DNA of 32,809 nt from CAZDCD01 sp964503885 (GCA_964503885.1 CAZDCD010000037.1:1-32809), one strand, 5' to 3'. Positions 25,545-32,793 are shown, numbered from the stretch's first letter. A program made the numbers and translations. The notes: a model not told the origin generated them from the letters alone.

Positions 25545-26894
25545 ATGATGAAGAAAAGTATGATTTCAGTAATTACCACCTTATTATTTGGTGTGGTTTG
25601 CCTGGCACAAACCCCAGATTATCCGTATGAAGTAGGTACCTGGCAGGGATTTACAAAAACAGCAATTAACTTTACATTTGATGATGGTACATCTGATCAT
25701 TATACGCAGGTTATTCCATTATTTAATGAATTTGATTTAAAAGCCACTTTTTTTCTTGTTACCAGTTGGAATCCTAACTGGTCAGCTTTCAAAAGTGCAG
25801 CAGATCAGGGTCATGAAATAGCAAGTCATACAGTATCTCATGTTAATTTCAGCCAGGTTGATCTTGAAACGGAAAATACACAATTAAAAAATTCAAAGGA
25901 TACCATTGAAAGTAGAATACCTGGTCAGAAATGTCTGACATTGGCTTATCCATATTGCGTTAAAGGTGAAGATACCATATGCAGCAAATATTATATTGCA
26001 GCACGTGGATGCCAGGGTTTTATGGAACCAAAAACCCCCGGTGATTTTTTGAACGTTAGTGCCTTGACTGCTGGCAGTCTGGGCATCAATACTGTTAAGA
26101 GTTTTAAAACTACCTTTGAGAACGCAGCAAAAACAAATAACTGGTGTGTGTTCATGATTCATGCAACCAATGGAACCAGTTATTCGCCCCTATCAATTGA
26201 TACACTCAGAAAAAGTCTGGTATATTTAAGTGTTCGTCTGAGTAAATTTTGGGTCACCACTTTTAAAAATGCTGCTCTCTATGCCAAAGAAAGAAATGCA
26301 GTTAATGTTGCGGAAGAATCAGATAGCGATACGTTAAAGATTTTATCCGTAACCGACAATTTAGATGATTCAATATTTAATTATCCTCTAACAATCCGCC
26401 GTCCTCTCCCTGCTGACTGGCCATCTGCTGATGTTACACAGGATAGTGTACCTGTCTTCAGCCGGATAGTGCAAATAGATTCAACAGTATTTTTAATGTT
26501 CGATGTTGTTCCTGATGGGGGCCAGGTACTTTTAGCCAAAAATGATAATTATGTAGTTCCGGAAATTGATACATTGCCTGTTGACCCTGATACTATCCAT
26601 CAGGTAACTGCTATCAACCAACCGTTTGAATCAGATCAAGGCAAAACAGATTTGATGATATATACCACTGACAATAACTTAGTTGTATCGTCTAAATCTA
26701 TGGGTGAATCAGATATTGTGGTTGCACTATTTGATTTAACCGGAAGAAGATTGTTTAACCAAAAAGTACATATTGGTGCTGACGGCTTAGCATATTTTAA
26801 TTTATCAAAATACAACATTAAAAGAAATTTATATGTTGTTAAAGTCAGTAGAAAGAATAACTCGTGGTCAAAGTTAATATCCGTAGATAATTAA
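25545..26894 (+). CDS. CE4 polysaccharide deacetylase with T9SS sorting domain
   Basis: This secreted metal-dependent carbohydrate esterase of about 449 aa removes acetyl groups from acetylated glycans. From ATG 25545 a signal peptide runs to about CLAQ. The CE4 (NodB) domain follows with motif 1 TFDDGTSDH, whose second Asp binds metal, and motif 2 HEIASHTVSH, which supplies the two metal His residues. Motif 3 is AYPYC and a late FMIHATNG gives the last histidine. Beyond about residue 245 lies an Ig-like beta region, then a T9SS sorting domain (VVALFDLTGRRLFNQKV, LYVVKVSRKNNSWSKLISV). The frame also opens at a TTG at 25512, but that would place eleven residues before a perfect signal peptide. 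With a GH10 neighbour, acetyl-xylan is the likely substrate; chitin or peptidoglycan are alternatives. Confidence 0.88.
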   Translation: MMKKSMISVITTLLFGVVCLAQTPDYPYEVGTWQGFTKTAINFTFDDGTSDHYTQVIPLFNEFDLKATFFLVTSWNPNWSAFKSAADQGHEIASHTVSHVNFSQVDLETENTQLKNSKDTIESRIPGQKCLTLAYPYCVKGEDTICSKYYIAARGCQGFMEPKTPGDFLNVSALTAGSLGINTVKSFKTTFENAAKTNNWCVFMIHATNGTSYSPLSIDTLRKSLVYLSVRLSKFWVTTFKNAALYAKERNAVNVAEESDSDTLKILSVTDNLDDSIFNYPLTIRRPLPADWPSADVTQDSVPVFSRIVQIDSTVFLMFDVVPDGGQVLLAKNDNYVVPEIDTLPVDPDTIHQVTAINQPFESDQGKTDLMIYTTDNNLVVSSKSMGESDIVVALFDLTGRRLFNQKVHIGADGLAYFNLSKYNIKRNLYVVKVSRKNNSWSKLISVDN

Positions 26895-26917
26895 AAGGAT
26901 GGTAATTGTATATAAGA

Positions 26918-27139
26918 AATCATTATTGTCCGGTTAAATTATAAGCCGTCCCCGCCGGGATTTGTTGGATTAGATGCAACTTACATTCTACCAATCTCAT
27001 GTTGCTATGGGGAAGTCCCTCTAGGGAGAAAATATTGGTAGAAACAAAAAGCATCCTTTAACGCTCAAAGTCCCGTAAGGACGCAATAAAATCAAAAAAT
27101 ACAGCAGTATTATTGATATTTTATCGGACAATAGTGATT
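26918..27139. repeat. 222-bp element with inverted-repeat ends and internal hairpins
   Basis: The ends AATCATTATTGTCCG (26918-26932) and CGGACAATAGTGATT (27125-27139) are 15-bp inverted repeats with one mismatch. Inside are TTCTACCAAT/ATTGGTAGAA (26986-26995, 27034-27043, perfect), TCCCT/AGGGA (27016-27020, 27023-27027) and GTCC/GGAC (27070-27073, 27079-27082). The two inner units share AAGTCCC followed by its complement, as degraded copies of one hairpin. No ORF is present and no target-site duplication is obvious. It fits a MITE-like or REP-type element. The whole 396-bp gap between CE4 and the dead SusD is taken up by this and the hairpin at 27200-27235. Confidence 0.5.
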
Positions 27140-27199
27140 CATGTATCATCCTGGCTTTACCATTACAATCAAGGGAACAGTTCTCTTCCACCAAAAAGA

Positions 27200-27235
27200 A
27201 GGTGTCTCAAAAGTCATTAAATCTTTGAAACACCT
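27200..27235. terminator. Hairpin AGGTGTCTCAAA / TTTGAAACACCT
   Basis: This 12-bp stem has one mismatch (27200-27211 with 27224-27235) and a 12-nt loop, and lies 56 bp beyond the stop of the dead SusD fragment on the minus strand. On the minus strand it is followed by an AT-rich stretch (TTCTTTTTGG). It may be the old terminator of the lost SusD operon. The GGTGTCTCAAA word also resembles ends of Bacteroidota insertion sequences, so an IS remnant is possible. Confidence 0.45.
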
Positions 27236-27290
27236 ACTGTTTAAATAGCTATAAAATAAAAATTAGTCTGATATAAGATCCCAACTAGTT

Positions 27291-27851
27291 TTAATTATAC
27301 CCATCATTCTGAATAAGGCTGTTGTTGCTCCTGTCAATTTCAGTCCGTGGAATGGGCAAAAGGTACAGCCTGTCATTCCATACCCGGTTAATCAGGACAT
27401 TGGAAGTATAATTGTAAATTTTTGTTCCACTGGGCCTTAATGTAATCCTTATACCCATAATATTTTTTGATTTGGTTTCCGGGGCAATCATCCAACGGCG
27501 AACATCAAAAAACCTGTGACCTTTAAAAACAAGTTCTATGCGATGTTCATTCCTGATCCGTCTTAACAAATCATCACCAATATCAGTAATTGGAGGCATA
27601 TGAACACTATCCCTTGCACGAACCATGTTAATATAGAAGCGTGCCGAATCTTCCTGACCAAGCATAAATTCAGCTTCTGCATAGTTTAACAATATTTCGG
27701 CATAACGAAACATTATCCATGGTGTTGTAGCAAACTGTGAAGTTCCGGTTGGAGGAATATCTTCAGGGACGAATTTTTAAGTGTAATACCCCGATTTGGA
27801 TCCATTCCAGTTATCTATAGGACCATCCTGAGTATCATCTCCTCCTGTGTT
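27291..27851 (-). pseudogene. SusD/RagB C-terminal remnant with premature stop
   Basis: On the minus strand one frame reads NTGGDDTQDGPIDNWNGSKS, GYYT, a TAA stop (27779-27777), KFVPEDIPPTGTSQFATTPW, then IMFRYAEILLNYAEAEFMLG and on to RRIRNEHRIELVFKGHRFFD, VRRWM and a normal C-terminus ending NSLIQNDGYN. The pieces NWNGSKSGYYxxKF, RYAEILLNYAEAE and RNEHRIELVFKGHRFFDVRRW are classic SusD C-terminal motifs. About two thirds of the protein is missing upstream. The TAA sits where Lys (AAA) is expected. From ATG 27713 a 140-aa fragment could still be translated, but it lacks the signal and binding half. It is not a copy of the intact SusD in this window, because the C-terminal sequence differs. 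Confidence 0.9.
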
Positions 27852-28041
27852 GGAAATGCCCTGCATGCACAGTATATGGACTTTCTGTTGCATCAGGGCG
27901 ATCCGTTTCGAAACCTCTCATTTAGTTTTTAGGACATGGATGAAAAAGATGGTAATTACATTTCGACGAATCCTGAAAAGATTCCGCATAGCTTGAAGCA
28001 TTTATTGCCAGCAGAATAGGAAAAATGGTGATTTCAATCAT
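27850..28041 (-). pseudogene. N-terminal remnant of a TDRPD-type outer-membrane transporter
   Basis: From ATG 28041 on the minus strand a frame reads a signal-like start MIEITIFPILLAINASSYAE, then SFQDSSKCNYHLFHPCPKN, a TAA (27924-27922), and MRGFETDRPDATESPYTVHA, GHFQ, where homology stops abruptly. The combination HPxPKxxMRxFxTDRPDxTESPYTVxAGHFQ is, from memory, the N-terminus of Bacteroidota transporter proteins related to the phenol-MetA-pathway outer-membrane family (PF13557-like). The gene starts 8 bp after the Nramp gene stop, so it was the second gene of that operon. It is broken by one stop and by fusion to the SusD remnant at about 27850. Confidence 0.75.
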
Positions 28042-28048
28042 ACTACGC

Positions 28049-29911
28049 TTACGTGACAATTAATAAAGGAATCTTTATTTTGTGTCTTACCGAATCAACT
28101 GTAGTACCAAACACAAGGTCTTTAAGTCCTTTATGCCCATGCACTCCCATAACCAATAGATCCATGTCCTGGGTTGTAACTATTTTTATTATCTCAGAAG
28201 AAGCACTTCCAAAACCGATTTGGATATCAACTTTATAACCCAACTCTTGCAACGTGTTTTGATATTTAACCAAACTATCATGATCCAACTGGGTTTCATA
28301 ATCCATTGTATTTTTACCCCAATAACGGGCAGCAGCACTTTCGACAACATGGATAAACGTGTATTTAGCCGACTTACCGCCTTGATTTAACGCACTTTTT
28401 ATTATCTGTTCATCATGACCCGAGAAATCAATAGCCATGCCAATGTGTTTATATGTTATGGATTCAATTTTGGCAAAATCCACCGCCTGACCATGAGGTA
28501 ACTGCTTCCTTTTTTTGGTGAATGAAATTACAAACGGATGAATAAAAACATACCCTAAAAGTGCAAGGCAGGCCAGTGCAATAGGAATTACGATGGTATA
28601 AATAAGAATTCTATGTTCCCCCGCAGCAGTAATCCATCCCAATATTTCATCAAAAACCAGGTGAATATTCAGATAAACAATGATGAAGGCACTGAACCAT
28701 GCCAAAATCTTCACCCATGTTTTTATTGTGAATTCCTTCATCAGTTTTTTATCAGAATTAAAATGGATGAGAGGAATAACAGCAAATCCCAGTTGTAAGC
28801 TTAAAACCACCTGGCTTAATATCAACAAGCTTCCCAGAGCCTCATTGCCAAAATAAATTATGGTGAACAATGCGGGTATTATCGCCAATAAACGTGTAAT
28901 CAATCTTCTCAGCCAGGGTTGTATCCTCAGATTCAGATGGCCTTCCATTACAATTTGTCCGGCCAATGTGCCGGTAATGGTTGAACTTTGTCCGGAAGCA
29001 ATCAGCGCAATAGCGAAAAAGGTTGGAGCAGCTTTTCCAAATAAATTATTCAATAATTTGGAAGCATCCTGAATTTCTGCAATATGAAAATATCCGTTGA
29101 CATAAAATGCGGCAGCAGCCAGCACTAAAATTGCAGCATTAACAAAAAATGCCAGGTTGAGGGCAATGGTGGTGTCGAAAAGATTCATCTTAATGGCATT
29201 CTTCATTCCGACCGTTGACCGGTCAAACTTTCTGGTTTGGACCAATGATGAATGCAAATACAGGTTATGAGGCATCACCGTTGCCCCAATGATTCCAATA
29301 GCAATATACAGCGCATCACCACTTAACTTTGCAGGAATAAAGCCATTCAAAACGTCACTATAAACAGGCGATACAATAAACATTTCTATTAAAAAGGAAA
29401 AACCAATAATAAATACAAGCGATACAATGAAGACCTCCATAGTCCGAATTCCTTTATTTAACAAGAAAAGCAACAATATGGTATCCAGAGCAGTCAGGCT
29501 TATGCCCCAGATTAATGGCAATCCAAAAAGTAAATTAAGCCCTATTGCCATACCCACAATCTCAGCTAAGTCGCATGCTGCGATAGCTATTTCGGCTAAT
29601 ATATACAAGGGGATATTTGCCCATTTTGGATACGCATTTTTTGATGCCTGGGCCAGGTCCATACCCCTTACAATACCTAACCGTGCACTTAGCGACTGTA
29701 AAAGTACGGCAATAAGATTAGACATGAGCAATACCCAAATTAGTTTATAACCGAATTCGGAACCTCCGGCAATATCTGTTGCCCAATTTCCCGGATCCAT
29801 ATACCCCACACTCACTAAATATGCAGGTCCTAAAAAGGCTAAAATTTTTCTCCACCCTTTTTTATCTGTTCGAACCGTAGAATGTACTTCGCTTAATGAT
29901 TCTGATTTCAT
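28049..29911 (-). CDS. Nramp divalent metal transporter fused to a universal stress protein domain
   Basis: This 620-aa inner-membrane protein imports Mn2+ or Fe2+ with protons. About 11 membrane segments occupy residues 25-460. The TM1 metal-binding motif DPGNW begins at residue 39, and the TM6 motif ATVMPHN is at about 209-215, with the methionine that selects transition metals over calcium. Residues about 478-620 form a UspA domain with the ATP-binding pattern G-x2-G-x9-G-T in GVHGHKGLKDLVFGTTVDSV. The Usp tail, facing the cytoplasm, may sense ATP or stress; that role is inferred. Translation could also begin at TTG 29917, two codons earlier; I prefer the ATG. It is divergent from a DtxR-type regulator and was once followed by an outer-membrane gene, now dead. 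Confidence 0.95.
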   Translation of the reverse strand: MKSESLSEVHSTVRTDKKGWRKILAFLGPAYLVSVGYMDPGNWATDIAGGSEFGYKLIWVLLMSNLIAVLLQSLSARLGIVRGMDLAQASKNAYPKWANIPLYILAEIAIAACDLAEIVGMAIGLNLLFGLPLIWGISLTALDTILLLFLLNKGIRTMEVFIVSLVFIIGFSFLIEMFIVSPVYSDVLNGFIPAKLSGDALYIAIGIIGATVMPHNLYLHSSLVQTRKFDRSTVGMKNAIKMNLFDTTIALNLAFFVNAAILVLAAAAFYVNGYFHIAEIQDASKLLNNLFGKAAPTFFAIALIASGQSSTITGTLAGQIVMEGHLNLRIQPWLRRLITRLLAIIPALFTIIYFGNEALGSLLILSQVVLSLQLGFAVIPLIHFNSDKKLMKEFTIKTWVKILAWFSAFIIVYLNIHLVFDEILGWITAAGEHRILIYTIVIPIALACLALLGYVFIHPFVISFTKKRKQLPHGQAVDFAKIESITYKHIGMAIDFSGHDEQIIKSALNQGGKSAKYTFIHVVESAAARYWGKNTMDYETQLDHDSLVKYQNTLQELGYKVDIQIGFGSASSEIIKIVTTQDMDLLVMGVHGHKGLKDLVFGTTVDSVRHKIKIPLLIVT

Positions 29912-29954
29912 TTGCAATGTATCTATTTAGAGTTTTATAGGTAAAAGTAATAAC

Positions 29955-29968
29955 TTAGAAGTTTCTAA
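29955..29968. promoter_or_regulatory. Palindromic candidate operator TTAGAAGTTTCTAA
   Basis: TTAGAA, a 2-bp centre, then TTCTAA: a perfect 6-2-6 palindrome in the 107-bp gap between the divergent Nramp and DtxR genes. On the minus strand it lies just upstream of a near-match -7 element (TACTTTTA, 29949-29942) of the Nramp gene. On the plus strand it lies 22 bp before the regulator's -7 element. This is where a metal-loaded DtxR/MntR dimer would block both promoters. The binding claim is inference. Confidence 0.55.
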
Positions 29969-29990
29969 CAACTATGTAAGGCAATTTGTT

Positions 29991-29998
29991 TAATTTTG
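29991..29998 (+). promoter_or_regulatory. -7 promoter element TAATTTTG of the DtxR gene
   Basis: TAATTTTG matches TAnnTTTG and lies 20 bp before ATG 30019. Its position inside the upstream extension of the frame argues that the regulator starts at 30019 and not at 29986. No good -33 TTTG was found. Confidence 0.55.
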
Positions 29999-30018
29999 TT
30001 TTCAATATTGAAATAATA

Positions 30019-30678
30019 ATGGCTTCACAAACAGAAGAAAATTATTTAAAATCACTCTACACCCTTGCAGGTAAAAAGGGAGAAGCGAGTATATCTGAAT
30101 TAAGCAGCTTACTTAATGTTAGTATGCCTACTGTGAACAGTATGGTAAAAAATCTAAAAAAACAAGGACTGGTAAATTATGAAAAATACAACCCCATTTC
30201 CCTTACTGAAAAAGGGAAGAAAGAAGCCACTTTTATTCTTCGAAAGCACCGATTAACAGAAATGTATTTGGTAAATAAAATGGGCTTTGGCTGGGAAGAA
30301 GTGCATGAAATTGCAGAGCAGTTGGAACATATTCACTCACAAGTATTATTTGATAGAATAGATGAACTCCTGGGTTTCCCGAAAATTGATCCACATGGCT
30401 CACCCATACCTGATAAAGATGGCGAGATACTCTTTGTATCACATGCAAAACTTAGCGATTGCATACCCGGTGAAAAAGTGAAGTTGGTTGCACTTTCCCA
30501 TTCATCAACCGATTTTTTAAAATTCTTAAATAATCATGAATTGAGCTTAGGAACTGAACTTGAAATAAAGTCGGCCGAACTCTTTGATGGCAGCATTACA
30601 GTTTCATACAGCGGCCACCCTTCCGAAGTATTTTCTCAAATTGTTTGCGAAAATATACTTATCGAACACTTGAAATGA
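30019..30678 (+). CDS. DtxR/MntR-family metal-dependent transcriptional regulator
   Basis: This 219-aa cytoplasmic repressor is predicted to sense Mn2+ or Fe2+ and control the adjacent Nramp gene. The winged helix is at the N-terminus (ASISELSSLLNVSMPTVNSM, VKNLKKQGLVNYEKYNPISL). The DtxR dimerisation/metal domain follows (LRKHRLTEMYLVNKMGFGWE, EVHEIAEQLEHIHS, FPKIDPHGSPIPDKDG). An FeoA/SH3-like domain ends it (KLSDCIPGEKVKLVALS, GTELEIKSAELFDGSITV). Glu and His residues of the EVHEIAEQLEHIHS helix are the usual metal ligands. The start is chosen at 30019 because a promoter element precedes it and MASQTEENYLKSLY is the normal family start. It was shared with the Nramp gene as a divergent pair. 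Confidence 0.93.
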   Translation: MASQTEENYLKSLYTLAGKKGEASISELSSLLNVSMPTVNSMVKNLKKQGLVNYEKYNPISLTEKGKKEATFILRKHRLTEMYLVNKMGFGWEEVHEIAEQLEHIHSQVLFDRIDELLGFPKIDPHGSPIPDKDGEILFVSHAKLSDCIPGEKVKLVALSHSSTDFLKFLNNHELSLGTELEIKSAELFDGSITVSYSGHPSEVFSQIVCENILIEHLK

Positions 30679-30947
30679 GGTTGTTGAAAATAATACGTTT
30701 CAATATGATAATAATGCTTATACAAATTCATTTTTTCGTAGTCAACTTTTTAATTTTTTATCAACCTGTGGCTGGCCATAGAATTTTCAGTCAAAAAGTA
30801 TCATTTTAAGAAAATTACACAAAAACCCATTGAGTGACAACACAGTGAAGGCATCCACTGGCAATATCCGGGCTTTGTGGTAATGTCATGCTCTTCACCT
30901 GGGATTGATCACTAAATGTTGGCGGTAGTATTTATTCTCTTCTACCT

Positions 30948-31412
30948 TTAATATTCGCCCTTAATGACAAAAAATGAACCGCGAATTACTCCAGCCAATT
31001 TTGACTTCTGTCTGGCAAATTTAAATTTGCTCTCTAACTCTTTTGGCACATCCATTCCCTCAGAAAGTTTGAATCCTACCGCTCTTTTTTTGGGATTATC
31101 TAATGAGTACATCACATTGATAACAAGCCCGCTCTCATAAATTACATAAGCAAATTTTATATTTTCAACAATAAATTCTGATGTTTCAAGGGGCTTGGAT
31201 GAAATTTTAAGACTTCTTTCATTTTCAAGGATTTTGTTAACATAGACAAGTATTTCTCTACTTTCTGTTACCGGACTAACGATAAAATCGTAGTTATATT
31301 TATTCTTAAAATACCTTGCTTCGTTAGCTCTTAAACCTGCAAGTGCTTCAGCAACGGGTGATGATTCTAATCCTGTTACAGTTACGTTTTTAAAATCTAC
31401 TTTATTAGCCAT
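30948..31412 (-). CDS. Unknown protein, last gene of the ArsR operon (154 aa)
   Basis: I do not recognise the family. From ATG 31412 the protein begins MANKVDFKNVTVTGLESSPV and has no signal peptide or membrane segment, so it should be cytoplasmic. It looks like a compact alpha/beta domain (VAEALAGLRANEARYFKNKY, REILVYVNKILENERSLKIS, FAYVIYESGLVINVMYSLDN, KFARQKSKLAGVIRGSFFVI). The frame is open further upstream to 31532, but that stretch lies inside the doxX-like gene. Starting at 31412 leaves a neat 7-bp gap like the other junctions of this operon. Its link with ArsR, SRPBCC and DoxX genes is the only clue to its job. Confidence 0.7.
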   Translation of the reverse strand: MANKVDFKNVTVTGLESSPVAEALAGLRANEARYFKNKYNYDFIVSPVTESREILVYVNKILENERSLKISSKPLETSEFIVENIKFAYVIYESGLVINVMYSLDNPKKRAVGFKLSEGMDVPKELESKFKFARQKSKLAGVIRGSFFVIKGEY

Positions 31413-31419
31413 AGTATTA

Positions 31420-31806
31420 TTATTTGTTATTGGAAATGATTTTTCTATCAGCTGGTCTAAAATACCAAGACAGAATAATGAATAGTGTTTGGAAGGCAGG
31501 TCCTGCAATGGCTTTAAAAGCAAAGTCACCAACAGCTAAATGTGAAATTAGCGCGCCAGTCATTGCAAAAAAGAAACCTGCATAAGCCCATTCCTTAAGA
31601 AGTGGAAATCTTGGAATTAATATAGCAACTACTCCAAGTATTTTCCATACTCCAAGTAAAACCATAAAATAGACGGGATAGCCCAAGCCAGTTACTAAGT
31701 CAATCCACTCTTTTGATTTTATTACAGCAAAAATGCCGCTTTGTAGCATACCTATTGCTAGTAAGCTTGTAGCAACCCAGTAAATGATTTTGTTTCTTTT
31801 TGTCAT
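31420..31806 (-). CDS. DoxX-like family membrane protein
   Basis: This 128-aa integral membrane protein has four hydrophobic helices: IIYWVATSLLAIGMLQSGIF, VYFMVLLGVWKILGVVAILI, WAYAGFFFAMTGALISHLAV and IAGPAFQTLFIILSWYF. The order and the GVWKILG and FAMTGALISHLAVGD motifs fit the DoxX_2/DoxX-like family, small proteins often placed beside SRPBCC and ArsR genes in Bacteroidota. Roles in redox balance or quinone chemistry have been proposed for the wider family; none is shown for this branch. It sits 7 bp after the SRPBCC gene and 7 bp before the unknown protein, in one operon. Confidence 0.88.
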   Translation of the reverse strand: MTKRNKIIYWVATSLLAIGMLQSGIFAVIKSKEWIDLVTGLGYPVYFMVLLGVWKILGVVAILIPRFPLLKEWAYAGFFFAMTGALISHLAVGDFAFKAIAGPAFQTLFIILSWYFRPADRKIISNNK

Positions 31807-31813
31807 AATTCTT

Positions 31814-32278
31814 TTATTTTAGTTTGCTTACGATTTCTTCCAGTCTATTATGAGCCCAATTGATTCCTTGCCTAAATGGTAATTTTAAATTTTTGTCTCT
31901 AAGAGCAGCTGACTGGTAAATGATTTGTTGCTTTAGTCCGCTGGTGTTTTCTGTCAATTTTTCAAATTCATAAACTTCAAGTTGAACCCCAAAACCCATA
32001 TTTTCCATTTCAAAAGTTCGTATGATTTTTTGGTTGCGTAAAAACTCATGAATTACACCATTAAACCCGTGTTTGTTTCCCATTGGGTCTGTGGTTTCAA
32101 ACTGGTACCCCCCGTGTTTTTTGCATTCCAATTTTAACACCTTAGTTCCCATCCATTGCTCCACTATTTCAGAGTCTTCGTATGCTTTAAAAAGAAGTTC
32201 CACAGGTAAATCAAACTCTCTTGATATTAAAATTTCCTGTTTGCCTTCTTCGGCAATAACGTTTGTTTTTTGTTCCAT
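31814..32278 (-). CDS. SRPBCC / AHSA1-domain protein
   Basis: This 154-aa cytoplasmic protein has the helix-grip (START/Bet v1-like) fold in its AHSA1 branch. It shows the usual opening ILISREFDLPVELLFKAYED followed by VEQWMGTK, the strand GGYQFETTDPMGNKHGFNGV, and the closing helix INWAHNRLEEIVSKL. Proteins of this branch bind hydrophobic ligands in a central cavity; a specific ligand or reaction is not known. It follows the ArsR gene by 4 bp. The pairing of ArsR-type regulators with AHSA1 proteins is widespread in bacteria. Confidence 0.9.
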   Translation of the reverse strand: MEQKTNVIAEEGKQEILISREFDLPVELLFKAYEDSEIVEQWMGTKVLKLECKKHGGYQFETTDPMGNKHGFNGVIHEFLRNQKIIRTFEMENMGFGVQLEVYEFEKLTENTSGLKQQIIYQSAALRDKNLKLPFRQGINWAHNRLEEIVSKLK

Positions 32279-32282
32279 TGGA

Positions 32283-32606
32283 TTATTTTTTTAAATGTTG
32301 TTTTTTCATTATTGATTCTAGGTTATTAAATCGGTCATCCCACATTTTTCTATATGGTTCAATAAAATCTGCTATTGCTTTCATTCCTTTTGGATTTAGC
32401 TGATAGTAAATTTCCCTGCCTTTCTGTTCTTGTTCGAGTATTTCACACTCTGTAAGTATTTGTATATGCTTAGAAATGGTTTGTCTTGAATAGTCAAAAT
32501 GCTCGGCAATCGCAGTTGGTGTCAATGCTTGAAGGGCAATTAAAGAAATTATCGTTCTTCGGGTTGGGTCGGCAATTGCTTGGAAAACGTCTCTTCTTAG
32601 TTTCAT
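32283..32606 (-). CDS. ArsR-family winged-helix regulator
   Basis: This 107-aa DNA-binding regulator leads an operon with SRPBCC, DoxX and an unknown gene. The winged helix covers most of the chain: VFQAIADPTRRTIISLIALQ, then ALTPTAIAEHFDYSRQTISK, HIQILTECEILEQEQKGREI and YYQLNPKGMKAIADFIEPY. The ADPTRR start and the SRQTISKHI recognition helix are typical. The usual ArsR cysteine pair (CVC) is absent, so metal sensing is not indicated. This subgroup probably responds to another signal. The frame opens earlier at TTG 32627, but that codon lies inside the promoter, so ATG 32606 is preferred. Confidence 0.92.
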   Translation of the reverse strand: MKLRRDVFQAIADPTRRTIISLIALQALTPTAIAEHFDYSRQTISKHIQILTECEILEQEQKGREIYYQLNPKGMKAIADFIEPYRKMWDDRFNNLESIMKKQHLKK

Positions 32607-32624
32607 TATGCATCTATTTGACTG

Positions 32625-32656
32625 CAAATATATGCGAAGTTATTTAGTTGCGCAAA
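32625..32656 (-). promoter_or_regulatory. Promoter of the arsR-SRPBCC-doxX operon
   Basis: On the minus strand TTTG (32656-32653), a 20-bp spacer and TATATTTG (32632-32625) form a perfect Bacteroidota promoter. The transcript would begin near 32618, leaving a leader of roughly 12 nt before ATG 32606. The very short leader puts any ArsR operator on or next to the core promoter. Confidence 0.8.
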
Positions 32657-32716
32657 TTTTAATCGAAAAATCTTTTGAATTATTTTGGAGAGTGTCGTTA
32701 TTATATTATCGCCTCA

Positions 32717-32793
32717 TTCATCGACCCTGCTTTAATATGCAATGTGCCGGAGGCACGCAGACTAAAGCTCCGCGAAGCGGAATGGTCGATGAA
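32717..32793. repeat. Cloverleaf-like palindromic repeat at the window end
   Basis: Outer arms TTCATCGACC (32717-32726) and GGTCGATGAA (32784-32793) are perfect 10-bp complements. Between them are two perfect hairpins: GTGCC/GGCAC with loop GGA (32744-32756) and TCCGC/GCGGA with loop GAA (32769-32781). The block is GC-rich in AT-rich flanks. It resembles a REP/BIME-type element or a structured RNA, and may continue past the window. Confidence 0.65.

Noticed and set aside
27291..27713. Functional 140-aa SusD-like protein
   Set aside because: It lacks a signal, a lipobox and the N-terminal binding half, and clear SusD sequence continues upstream through a stop codon.
29986..30018. Eleven-residue extension of the DtxR regulator
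   Set aside because: It contains the TAATTTTG promoter element, and the family normally starts at the following Met.
31413..31532. Forty-residue extension of the last ArsR-operon gene
   Set aside because: It lies within the doxX-like coding region in another frame. The later ATG gives the same short spacing as the other junctions.
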